Assembly (NCBI GenBank): GCA_035267815.1
Contig: DATFLK010000027.1
Coordinates: forward strand, 1-11,823
DNA length: 11,823 nt
Direction: 5' to 3'
Source: DATFLK01 sp035267815
GTDB lineage: Bacteria; Pseudomonadota; Zetaproteobacteria; Mariprofundales; Mariprofundaceae
The position numbers and the translations under genes were made by a program. Positions 1-6,452 of the stretch are shown in pieces (position 1 is the stretch's first letter; every line of letters starts with the position of its first letter). The notes beneath the pieces were generated by a model. That model searched no databases. It was not told the origin of the DNA and saw only the letters and a list, made by a program, of their open reading frames with translations.

Positions 1-881
1 TCGCTGAGGTGATTGGCCTTGACATCGAGGTGCATATTGGCCGGCAGCGACCACGACGCCTTCCCCTTGAGCTGGCTGCGCATCCGTCCGAGCTTCTTGT
101 CATTGATCCGGGTCACGTAGACCTTCTCCTTGCCCACGGTCGACACATGACGCACCTCGAGCTCGCCCATCAACCCGCGGGCGGTCATCAGGTGCGGCGT
201 GATGGTGGCATCCCAGTTGGGCGCGGGGGCCAGATAGAGCGGCAGGGCCCACTCCGTACCTCGCCGCTTGCCGAAGCTGAAAAAGGGCAGAAGCAGGCCC
301 GACTTTCGCCGCGTGGCCTGCTGCCAGTAGGGGGTATAGAGAAGCGGCACGCCGCCGAACTCGAAACGGGCATTGCGGGCGACCAGCTTGCCCTCCTTCT
401 GGTCGAGCCGGGCTGACGAGGCGCGGATATCCCACACCTTCTGATCCATCGGACAGGCGGTATAGACCATCTCGTCAGTGGTATAGTGGAGCTCGTCGAT
501 CCGTTCGATCCGTTCGCCCTGAATACTCCTCCCGTCCGGGAAGTAGACGGTGGCATGATGCATCACGCCCTGCTTCGTCTCCGTATCCATCCTCGCCGAT
601 TTCGCCTCGATACGCGCATCGGGGGAAACGATCACCACGTGACCCTTCGCGTCGACCTGATGATGCTCGGGATCGTAACGGACACGGTCCGCCGTCAGCT
701 TCTCATCCTTGCGCCGGACCTCCACCTTGCCCGTGGCGGTCACCACCCCGTGCTTGTCGCGGACGAGATGATCGGCGACGATATCCGTATCGGCCGCGCG
801 GGCCATCATCGGAAACAGACAGACCATGCACAGAAGCCTGCCGACAAGCAGGCTCGTCCTTATCATGCGAGGCAGCGGCAT
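1..881 (-). CDS. lptD: LPS-assembly protein LptD, N-terminal part (runs off left edge)
   Basis: Outer-membrane LPS translocon subunit; with the lipoprotein LptE it inserts lipopolysaccharide into the outer leaflet. The 293 visible codons start with a signal peptide (about residues 1-29, ending ARA before AD), then a periplasmic LptA-like jellyroll built from repeats of the type 'G.V.V....L.AD.V.YD' (residues 33-125). The LptD-specific stretch follows: TACP (140-143), a W.I.A..A..D..EG...A.NA run, GVPLLYTPYW (177-186), RRKSGLLLPFF (191-201) and the start of the beta-barrel domain (PLYLAPAPNWDATITPHL, 214-231). The barrel C-terminus lies outside the window. I chose the ATG at 881; an in-frame ATG at 866 also leaves a usable signal peptide, and neither has a clear ribosome-binding site. 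It lies 8 bases after ubiG on the same strand and is probably co-transcribed. Only one cysteine (Cys143, equivalent to E. coli Cys173) is visible in the mature part; no counterpart of E. coli Cys31 is present. Confidence 0.93.
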   Translation of the reverse strand, partial: MPLPRMIRTSLLVGRLLCMVCLFPMMARAADTDIVADHLVRDKHGVVTATGKVEVRRKDEKLTADRVRYDPEHHQVDAKGHVVIVSPDARIEAKSARMDTETKQGVMHHATVYFPDGRSIQGERIERIDELHYTTDEMVYTACPMDQKVWDIRASSARLDQKEGKLVARNARFEFGGVPLLYTPYWQQATRRKSGLLLPFFSFGKRRGTEWALPLYLAPAPNWDATITPHLMTARGLMGELEVRHVSTVGKEKVYVTRINDKKLGRMRSQLKGKASWSLPANMHLDVKANHLS

Positions 882-889
882 GGCCGGGA

Positions 890-1591
890 TCAGACGCGCT
901 TGCGGGCCATGCCGAGATAGTTCACGGAAAGGTCGTTGGAGAGCTCGAAACGATCCGACAGGGGCCGATAACTCATGCCGCGCATGTCCTCCACATGCAG
1001 CGATGCCGGTCGCATCGCCTCGACCATCTCCGAAGGACGGAGAAACTTCTCATAGCGATGCGTACCGCGAGGCAGCCAGCCGAGCAGATACTCCGCGCCC
1101 AGAATCGCCATGACATATGATTTCAGGGTGCGGTTGAGGGTGGCAAAAAAAAAGGCACCGCCCGGCTTGAGCATCGATGCGCAGGCCGCGACCGTGCCCG
1201 GCACATCCGGCACATGCTCCAGCACCTCCAGACAGGTAATGGCATCATATACCTCGGAATGGCTCTCGGCCCATGTCTGCGCATCCGTCTGCTGATAGTC
1301 GACCGCAACATCGCTCTGTTCGGCATGGATGCGCGCCACGGAAAGCGCCTTGCCCGAACGGTCCAGGCCGGTGACGCATGCCCCGCATCGTGCCATCCCC
1401 TCGGCCAGCAATCCGCCACCGCAACCGACATCGAGCACCGCCGCGTCACGCATCTCCACCCGTTCGCCGATGTAATCCAGGCGAAGGGGATTGATCAGAT
1501 GCAACGGCTTGAAACGGCCGGAGGGGTCCCACCACTCCTCGGCCAACGCCTCGAATTTGCGTATCTCCTCAGGATCGAAGTGCTCGGACAT
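890..1591 (-). CDS. ubiG: Ubiquinone biosynthesis O-methyltransferase UbiG
   Basis: S-adenosylmethionine-dependent enzyme that carries out both O-methylations in ubiquinone synthesis. The 233-residue product has the family layout: an N-terminal 'FEALAEEWWDP.G.FKPLH.INPLRLDYI' signature (13-41), class I methyltransferase motif I VLDVGCGGGLLAE (52-64), the acidic end of strand 2 (GLD, 75-77), LEVLEHV (121-127), and LKPGGAFFFATLNRTLKSY (141-159) followed by the G.LP.GTH.Y.KF..P.E segment (171-189). Length is close to the E. coli enzyme (240). The open frame continues upstream to 1690, but family homology begins at the ATG at 1591. No strong Shine-Dalgarno sequence precedes it. A run of nine T on the coding strand (1145-1153) encodes three Phe. 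Downstream lptD follows after 8 bases; upstream the gene diverges from the ABC permease genes. Confidence 0.95.
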   Translation of the reverse strand: MSEHFDPEEIRKFEALAEEWWDPSGRFKPLHLINPLRLDYIGERVEMRDAAVLDVGCGGGLLAEGMARCGACVTGLDRSGKALSVARIHAEQSDVAVDYQQTDAQTWAESHSEVYDAITCLEVLEHVPDVPGTVAACASMLKPGGAFFFATLNRTLKSYVMAILGAEYLLGWLPRGTHRYEKFLRPSEMVEAMRPASLHVEDMRGMSYRPLSDRFELSNDLSVNYLGMARKRV

Positions 1592-1673
1592 AGGTCGGGA
1601 GGATGATGGGCGAGATAGACAATGGCAAGACTCTTGATTGCCGCGACCGGAAACAGACCCTAGCTTCATCTGC
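1592..1673. promoter_or_regulatory. Divergent spacer between ubiG and the ABC permease operon
   Basis: These 82 bases separate two divergent genes and should hold the promoters of both transcription units. I see only weak candidates. On the plus strand TTGATT (1634-1639) is followed after 17 bases by ACCCTA, which is a poor -10. No convincing -35/-10 pair is visible on the minus strand, and there is no operator-like dyad. The assignment rests on gene arrangement more than on motifs. Confidence 0.35.
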
Positions 1674-2603
1674 ATGCTGGCGCGCCTCATCTGTTACCGT
1701 CTGCTTCAGGCCGTTCCCACCCTTATGGGCGTGGCGACGTTGGTGTTTCTTTTGCTGCATTTGGTGCCGGGCGATCCGGTCGATGCGCTGCTGGGCGAGA
1801 TGGCGCTTGCCACCGACCGACAGGCGCTGCGCCATGCCCTACACCTGGACGAACCGCTACTGATGCAGTACTGGCACTTCCTGGACGGCATTGTCACCGG
1901 GGACTGGGGCGCCAGCCTCGTCAACAGCCATCCGGTCCTGTCACTCATCCTCGAACGCCTCCCCGCCACGGCAGAGCTGGCGGCATGCAGCCTGCTGCTG
2001 GCATTGGCACTGGCGCTACCGCTCGGCTTCTGGGCTGCGCGCCATGCCGGTTCGGCGCGCGATACCGCCGCCATGGGCTTCTCCCTTCTCGGCGTCTCCG
2101 TGCCCAACTTCTGGCTCGGTCCCGTATTGATGCTGATCTTTGCCGTGGGGCTAGGATGGCTTCCCGTATCGGGACGCGAGGCTCCCGGCAGCATCATCCT
2201 GCCCACCATCACGCTCGGCACGGCACTGGCCGCCGTGCTCTCGCGCATGGTGCGCTCCTCGTGGCTGGAGGCCATCGATACCGATGCCATCCGGACGGCC
2301 CGGGCAATGGGGGTCGGCGAACGCTGGCTCTGGTGGCGCCATGCGGCCCGGATGGCCTCCATCCCGGTCATCACCATGTTCGCCCTGCAGATGGGCACCG
2401 TGCTCGGTGGCGCCGTGATCACGGAGACCGTCTTCGACTGGCCCGGCCTCGGACTGCTGACCATCGAGGCGATCCAGCGCCGCGACTATCCGCTGGTGCA
2501 GGGGTGCGTGCTGATCATCGCCGGCTTCTACGTACTGGCCAATCTGATTGCGGATATCACCGGGCTACTGCTGGATCCCCGCCAACGGACGGAGAACGAA
2601 TGA
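1674..2603 (+). CDS. ABC transporter permease, DppB/OppB type
   Basis: Inner-membrane permease subunit of a peptide/nickel-class ABC importer (BPD_transp_1 fold). The 309-residue product starts with the typical DppB N-terminus: a basic lead, a first membrane helix, then VFLLLHLVPGDPVDALLG (25-42). A periplasmic segment with 'LDEPLLMQYW.FL.G...GDWGASL' precedes about five further hydrophobic helices. The cytoplasmic EAA loop that docks the ATPase is present (DTDAIRTARAMGVGERWLWWRHAAR), and the C-terminus has the family LLDPRQR. A TTG at 1638 would extend the frame by 12 residues, but the ATG at 1674 fits homologues better. Its stop overlaps the start of the next permease gene by 4 bases. No binding protein or ATPase gene is adjacent, so substrate cannot be read from context; dipeptide, oligopeptide or muropeptide are possible. 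Confidence 0.9.
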   Translation: MLARLICYRLLQAVPTLMGVATLVFLLLHLVPGDPVDALLGEMALATDRQALRHALHLDEPLLMQYWHFLDGIVTGDWGASLVNSHPVLSLILERLPATAELAACSLLLALALALPLGFWAARHAGSARDTAAMGFSLLGVSVPNFWLGPVLMLIFAVGLGWLPVSGREAPGSIILPTITLGTALAAVLSRMVRSSWLEAIDTDAIRTARAMGVGERWLWWRHAARMASIPVITMFALQMGTVLGGAVITETVFDWPGLGLLTIEAIQRRDYPLVQGCVLIIAGFYVLANLIADITGLLLDPRQRTENE

Positions 2604-3430
2604 GCGATATGCAGCCATGGTGGCGACGCTCGGCCGTCAGACTGGCGATGCTCTGTATCAGCATCCCGCTTGTGGTGTTGCTCGCAGCCACGCTTCACCC
2701 CATGGACGGCCATGCCGTGCACCTAAACAGCGTGCTGGACGGCCCGGGCACCACCCACCCCTTCGGGTGCGATTCGCTCGGTCGGGATGTCCTGGCCCGT
2801 CTGGCCGAAGGGCTTCTGCTGTCGGCCGGCGTGGGATTCAGCGTCATCCTCCTCGGAGGCATGGTCGGCATCAGCATCGGCATGCTGGCCGGCTGGGCCG
2901 GCGGATGGGTTGATACCGTGCTGATGCGCCTGGCCGACATCGTGCTCTCCTTCCCGGGCATCCTGATGGCCATTGCCCTGGCCGCGATGCTCGGACCGGG
3001 GGTCGACAACCTTGTCCTCGCGCTCGTCGCCGTCGGCTGGGTCGGATTTGCCCGACTGACCCGGAGCCAGGTCCTGTCACTGAAACATGTTCCCTATATC
3101 GATGCCGCCCGCGCCTGCGGCTCCTCGCTGGGGTACATCGGCTGGCGCCATCTTCTGCCGAATATTGCGGCCCCCCTGCTGGTCGAGGCCAGTTTCGGCC
3201 TGGCTGCCGTCATCATCGCCGAGGCCGGCATGTCCTTTCTGGGCGTCGGCGTACAGCCCCCGGATGCTTCGCTGGGCACCATGATCCACGAAGGTTCGCG
3301 CATGATGCTGGTGGCACCGCGGCTGGTGATCCTGCCCGGCCTGCTGCTGTTTCTGCTTGTCATGGCGGTCAACCTGCTGGGCGACGCCCTGCGCGATCAT
3401 CTGGACGTCAGGTCGCAACTCCGCTCCTGA
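2600..3430 (+). CDS. ABC transporter permease, DppC/OppC type
   Basis: Second membrane subunit, expected to heterodimerise with the DppB-type protein encoded just upstream. The 276-residue product has the DppC layout: one N-terminal helix (about 15-32), a short periplasmic stretch with the family signature HPFGCDSLGRDVLARLAEG (53-71), then five hydrophobic helices. The EAA loop reads YIDAARACGSSLGYIGWRHLLPN, followed by the conserved AEAGMSFLGVGVQPPDASLGTMIHEG and a C-terminal LLGDALRDHLD. The frame is open far upstream, but the ATG at 2600, in a 4-base ATGA overlap with the previous stop, is the natural start and indicates translational coupling. nagZ follows after 75 bases. Confidence 0.92.
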   Translation: MSDMQPWWRRSAVRLAMLCISIPLVVLLAATLHPMDGHAVHLNSVLDGPGTTHPFGCDSLGRDVLARLAEGLLLSAGVGFSVILLGGMVGISIGMLAGWAGGWVDTVLMRLADIVLSFPGILMAIALAAMLGPGVDNLVLALVAVGWVGFARLTRSQVLSLKHVPYIDAARACGSSLGYIGWRHLLPNIAAPLLVEASFGLAAVIIAEAGMSFLGVGVQPPDASLGTMIHEGSRMMLVAPRLVILPGLLLFLLVMAVNLLGDALRDHLDVRSQLRS

Positions 3431-3505
3431 AAAGGTTTCGCCACCGTGCTTCGAAGCCGCTCCCGCATGGATGTGTTTTGGACCAGCAGGCGATAGTCTC
3501 GCAGC
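3431..3505 (+). other. Spacer between permease operon and nagZ
   Basis: The 75 bases contain no recognisable promoter, terminator hairpin with T-run, or strong ribosome-binding site for nagZ. The only dyad noticed is the 10-base palindrome GCTTCGAAGC (3448-3457), which has no loop and so is unlikely to act as a terminator. Co-transcription of nagZ with the permease genes is possible but not shown. Confidence 0.3.
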
Positions 3506-4399
3506 ATGCACAAGAAGATGGTCATCGGCCTGCACGGCACGACACTGACACCGGGAGAGCGGCACTGGCTTACGAAGCACCGGCCGCTCGGCGTCATCCT
3601 GTTCGCTCGCAACATCGACACCCCGAAGCAGGTCGAAACGCTGCTGCAGGAGGTGCGTCAATGCGCAGGCGATGAGACGTGGGCCGCCATCGACGAGGAG
3701 GGTGGCCGGGTCCACCGCATCCCGTGGGCACCCTTTTCGGACCGGACACCAGCTGCGGCATACGGTGAAATCTACGTGCAGAATCCCGATGCGGCCCGGC
3801 AGGCGGTCCATGACGATGCCCTTCAAGCCGGTCGCGCGCTTCGGGACCTCGGCTTCACGCACAATTGCGCGCCCGTACTGGACCTCTTCCATCCGCAAGG
3901 GAATGCCATCATCGGCAACCGTGCCTACGGTGCCGACGTCGATATCGTCACCAAGCTGGGAGAGGCCTGCATGCGAGGGTTACAGGATGCGGGCATCCAG
4001 GCCATCGGCAAACACTTCCCGGGACACGGGCGCGCCGACGCCGATTCGCATCTCGCCGTGCCCGAGGTCGATGCCCCCCTGGAGCTGCTGCTGCAGGAGG
4101 CGGCACCGTTCAGAGCCTTGGCAAGATCCGGGCTGCAACACATCATGACCGCCCACGTGATCTATCCGAGCGCAGACGAGCGGATCGCCACCCTTTCGCC
4201 CTACTGGATTCGAACGATTCTGCGACATGAGATGGGTTTTGAAGGCACGGTCTGGAGCGACGACCTCTGCATGAAGGGGGCGGGCAACAACCCCGGGCAG
4301 GCAGCCATCGATGCCCAAGCGGCCGGCTGCGACGTATTGCTGGTTTGCGATCCCGAGGCACTGCACACCTGGTTCGGTGAGCACGCGGAAACTCCCTGA
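3506..4399 (+). CDS. nagZ: Beta-N-acetylhexosaminidase NagZ (GH3)
   Basis: Cytoplasmic glycoside hydrolase family 3 enzyme that removes GlcNAc from GlcNAc-1,6-anhydro-MurNAc (peptides) during peptidoglycan recycling. The 297 residues form a TIM barrel with the diagnostic pieces in order: PLGVILFARN (27-36), AAIDEEGGRVHRI (60-72), CAPVLDL (121-127), the NagZ catalytic-loop motif KHFPGHG...DADSH (169-182, carrying the catalytic Asp-His pair), MTAHVIYP (214-221) and WSDDLCMKGA (250-259), whose aspartate is the nucleophile. It ends about 45 residues earlier than E. coli NagZ (341), just after the last barrel strand (CDVLLVC), and the following DNA does not continue the protein in another frame. 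All active-site motifs are intact, so it is probably functional. Start: ATG at 3506, with only a weak ribosome-binding site. It lies 75 bases after the DppC-type gene. Confidence 0.93.
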   Translation: MHKKMVIGLHGTTLTPGERHWLTKHRPLGVILFARNIDTPKQVETLLQEVRQCAGDETWAAIDEEGGRVHRIPWAPFSDRTPAAAYGEIYVQNPDAARQAVHDDALQAGRALRDLGFTHNCAPVLDLFHPQGNAIIGNRAYGADVDIVTKLGEACMRGLQDAGIQAIGKHFPGHGRADADSHLAVPEVDAPLELLLQEAAPFRALARSGLQHIMTAHVIYPSADERIATLSPYWIRTILRHEMGFEGTVWSDDLCMKGAGNNPGQAAIDAQAAGCDVLLVCDPEALHTWFGEHAETP

Positions 4400-4441
4400 G
4401 CCCACCGCAATAAACCACATCATGCACGCGGTTCCATCCGG

Positions 4442-4471
4442 CTTCTCACGCCCTGCCCGGCCGGATATACT
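4442..4471 (+). promoter_or_regulatory. Candidate sigma-70 promoter for the moeB-rhodanese gene
   Basis: Within the 114-base spacer after nagZ, TTCTCA (4442-4447) and TATACT (4466-4471) are separated by 18 bases. The -10 matches the consensus at 5 of 6 positions and the -35 at 4 of 6. Transcription would start near 4478, leaving a leader of about 36 bases that includes the AAGGAA ribosome-binding site (4501-4506). Found by eye only. Confidence 0.4.
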
Positions 4472-4513
4472 TATTCATCATCAAACCGCACCTTCATCCA
4501 AAGGAATAGAATC

Positions 4514-5674
4514 ATGTCCGATATCCTCACGCCCGAAGAGCTGTCGCGCTTCAACCGCCATATCATCCTGCCGCAGGTCGGCCTGGAGGGGCAGGAGCGA
4601 CTGAAAAAGGCGCGTGTGCTCTGCATCGGTACCGGCGGCCTAGGCAGCCCGATCGCCATGTACCTGGCCGCCGCCGGCATCGGCACGCTGGGACTGGTCG
4701 ATTTCGACGTCGTCGACGACAGCAACCTGCAGCGCCAGATCGTCCACTCGACCCGCAACATCGGCCGCCCCAAGGTGGAATCGGCCCGCGACACCCTGCA
4801 CGGACTCAATCCCCACATGGAGATCGCCCTGCATGGTGAAGGCATCACGCGCGACAACGTGCGCGAGCTGGTCCGCCGGTACGACGTCGTCGTCGACGGC
4901 ACCGACAACTTCCCGACCCGCTATCTGGTCAACGATGCCTGCGTGCTGGAGGGGAAGCCTCTGGTCTACGCCTCCATCTTCCAGTTCGAGGGGCAGGTGA
5001 CGGTCTTCAACCACGATGAGGGCCCCTGCTACCGCTGCCTCTATCCCGAACCGCCGCCACCGGGGCTGGTTCCCTCGTGCGCCGAGGGCGGTGTGCTGGG
5101 CGTACTGCCCGGCGTGATCGGCGTCATTCAGGCCACCGAGGCGATCAAGATCATCCTCGGCAAGGGCAGAACACTGGCCGGACGGCTGATGCTCTATGAC
5201 GCCATGGACATGCACTTCCGCGAGGTGAATCTGCGCCGCGATCCGGCCTGCCCAGCCTGCGGCGAGCATCCGAGCATCGGCGATGTCGAGGCCTATGAGC
5301 AGTTCTGCGGCCTGCCGCCGACCGAAGCGCCTGAGGAGGAGGGAAATCTCGGGCCGGACGACATCACGCCGAAGCAACTGGCCGCCATGCGCAACGAGAG
5401 CGACTCGGAGCCCTTCCTGCTCGACGTACGCGAGCCGTTCGAGGTGGATATCTGCCGTATCGACGGCGCTTGGGAGATTCCACTCGGAGAGCTGCCGCTA
5501 CGCTATGCCGAGGTACCGGAGGATCGCGATGTGGTGGTGCACTGCAAGATGGGCGGACGCTCGGCCCAGGCGGTCGAGCTTCTGAAATCGAAGGGGTATC
5601 GCCGTGTCAAAAACCTAGCCGGCGGCATCCTGCGCTGGATCGACGACGTCGACGGAAGCCTGAGAAGGTATTAA
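4514..5674 (+). CDS. moeB: MoeB/ThiF-type adenylyltransferase with C-terminal rhodanese domain (MoeZ/MOCS3-like)
   Basis: E1-like enzyme that adenylates the C-terminal glycine of a small sulfur carrier (MoaD or ThiS type) and, through its rhodanese domain, can load sulfur for molybdopterin, thiamine or tRNA thiolation. The 386 residues show the ThiF/MoeB domain (about 1-260): N-terminal RFNRHIILPQVG, nucleotide-binding GTGGLGS (39-45), DFDVVDDSNLQRQ (63-75), zinc pairs CYRC (172-175) and CPAC (246-249), and Cys189 in the crossover loop. A linker rich in Pro and Glu (268-280) leads to the rhodanese domain (about 283-384) with LLDVREPFE and the active-site loop CKMGGRS (344-350, nucleophile Cys344). 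The ribosome-binding site AAGGAA lies about 7 bases before the ATG. No moaD or thiS is adjacent, so the pathway cannot be fixed from this window. lipB follows almost directly. Confidence 0.92.
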   Translation: MSDILTPEELSRFNRHIILPQVGLEGQERLKKARVLCIGTGGLGSPIAMYLAAAGIGTLGLVDFDVVDDSNLQRQIVHSTRNIGRPKVESARDTLHGLNPHMEIALHGEGITRDNVRELVRRYDVVVDGTDNFPTRYLVNDACVLEGKPLVYASIFQFEGQVTVFNHDEGPCYRCLYPEPPPPGLVPSCAEGGVLGVLPGVIGVIQATEAIKIILGKGRTLAGRLMLYDAMDMHFREVNLRRDPACPACGEHPSIGDVEAYEQFCGLPPTEAPEEEGNLGPDDITPKQLAAMRNESDSEPFLLDVREPFEVDICRIDGAWEIPLGELPLRYAEVPEDRDVVVHCKMGGRSAQAVELLKSKGYRRVKNLAGGILRWIDDVDGSLRRY

Positions 5675-5679
5675 GCGCC

Positions 5680-6312
5680 CTGCCACAACCGGCCCGCGCG
5701 GATAGCGAACTTGCTTATACCTGGCTGGGGCGATCTGCCTACCGGCCGATGTGGGAGCGCATGCGAGGGCAGGCGGAGGCCATCGCCGCGAACGATGCCG
5801 AAGAGGTGATCTGGGGCTGCGAGCATGAGCCTGTCTACACCACTGGCCAGCGCGGTATCGACAACCGCCTCCACCGGCTCGATGCGCCGCTGGTGCAGAC
5901 CGACCGAGGCGGCGAGACCACCTTCCACGGTCCCGGTCAGGTGATGCTCTATCCTTTTGTTCATCTGCGGCGACGTGGCCTCGGTGTCCGCACATACGTT
6001 CACCATCTGGAGCAGGCCTGCATCGATCTGCTGCAGCAGGAGTACGGTATCGATGCGGAACGCCGGTGCGGATTGCCCGGCGTCTGGACCGAATCGGGCA
6101 AGATCGCGGCGCTCGGCATCCGTATCCGAAGCGGCATCGCCTACCACGGCATGGCACTGAACGCCGATGTGGAGATGAAGTGGTTCAACGCCATCCGCCC
6201 ATGCGGTACGACCCTCCCCGTCACCAGCCTGTTCAAACTGACCGGTCGGCGCATCGATACCGAGACACTGGGCCGGCAACTCGCCGCGGCGCTTAACCGG
6301 CAACTCGCTTGA
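5680..6312 (+). CDS. lipB: Octanoyl-[acyl carrier protein]:protein N-octanoyltransferase LipB (start uncertain, probably CTG)
   Basis: Transfers octanoate from acyl carrier protein to lipoyl domains, the first step of lipoate assembly. Motifs are complete: WGCEHEPVYTTGQRG (45-59), QTDRGGETTFHGPGQ (73-87), ESGKIAALGIRIR with catalytic Lys141, FHG-like AYHGMALN (154-161) and RPCGTTLPVTS with catalytic Cys175; E. coli uses Lys135 and Cys169. The start is a problem. In-frame ATGs begin only at 5749, which would delete the first beta strand and loop (ELAYTWLGRSAYRPM) that align with the E. coli N-terminus. Upstream the only standard start is a TTG at 5470 deep in moeB. The CTG at 5680 gives 210 residues (E. 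coli 213) and lies 11 bases after GAGAAGG (5662-5668), so I chose it. Spacing from the moeB stop is 5 bases, suggesting coupled translation. Confidence 0.82.
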   Translation: MPQPARADSELAYTWLGRSAYRPMWERMRGQAEAIAANDAEEVIWGCEHEPVYTTGQRGIDNRLHRLDAPLVQTDRGGETTFHGPGQVMLYPFVHLRRRGLGVRTYVHHLEQACIDLLQQEYGIDAERRCGLPGVWTESGKIAALGIRIRSGIAYHGMALNADVEMKWFNAIRPCGTTLPVTSLFKLTGRRIDTETLGRQLAAALNRQLA

Positions 6313-6331
6313 AACAGCCGATCAATGCGCG

Positions 6332-6360
6332 TTTACAGATGTGCGGCAAACCGCTATCGT
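6332..6360 (+). promoter_or_regulatory. Candidate promoter of dksA with GC-rich discriminator
   Basis: TTTACA (6332-6337) and TATCGT (6355-6360) are spaced by exactly 17 bases. The -35 matches the sigma-70 consensus at 5 of 6 positions and the -10 at 4 of 6. The bases after the -10 are TCGCGCC (6361-6367), a GC-rich discriminator of the kind found at promoters inhibited by ppGpp and DksA. Transcription would start near 6367, giving a leader of about 85 bases before dksA that contains an unremarkable TAGGG/CCCTA inverted repeat (6379-6383 and 6406-6410). Confidence 0.4.
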
Positions 6361-6452
6361 TCGCGCCCTTTTGGGAATTAGGGCCTTCACGGATGGTATG
6401 GGAATCCCTATGATCCAGATGAAGGATACAAGTGGAATTTCGGAGGTTCTCC

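Noticed and set aside
9..416. 135-codon plus-strand frame opposite lptD
   Set aside because: The minus strand encodes an uninterrupted LptD N-terminus through this region.
497..516. Direct repeat of GATCCGTTC
   Set aside because: It encodes ERIERI within LptD and is an ordinary coding coincidence of two copies.
1706..2464. 252-codon minus-strand frame opposite the DppB-type gene
   Set aside because: Low-complexity, Ser/Arg/Pro-rich translation typical of an antisense shadow; the plus-strand permease is well supported.
3077..3898. 273-codon minus-strand frame spanning the end of the DppC-type gene and the start of nagZ
   Set aside because: It crosses two clearly coding plus-strand genes and resembles no known family.
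4438..4464. CCGGC/GCCGG inverted repeat between nagZ and moeB as a terminator
   Set aside because: Five pairs with a 17-base loop and no following T-run; it overlaps the promoter candidate and is likely chance in GC-rich DNA.
4640..5377. 245-codon minus-strand frame opposite moeB
   Set aside because: Antisense to the E1 domain with all its motifs; no independent support.
5604..5680. Programmed -1 frameshift fusing MoeB-rhodanese to LipB
   Set aside because: lipB is in the -1 frame relative to moeB and a C-AAA-AAC run exists near 5609, but this is not a proper slippery heptamer and the rhodanese domain ends normally at the moeB stop. A CTG start is the simpler reading.
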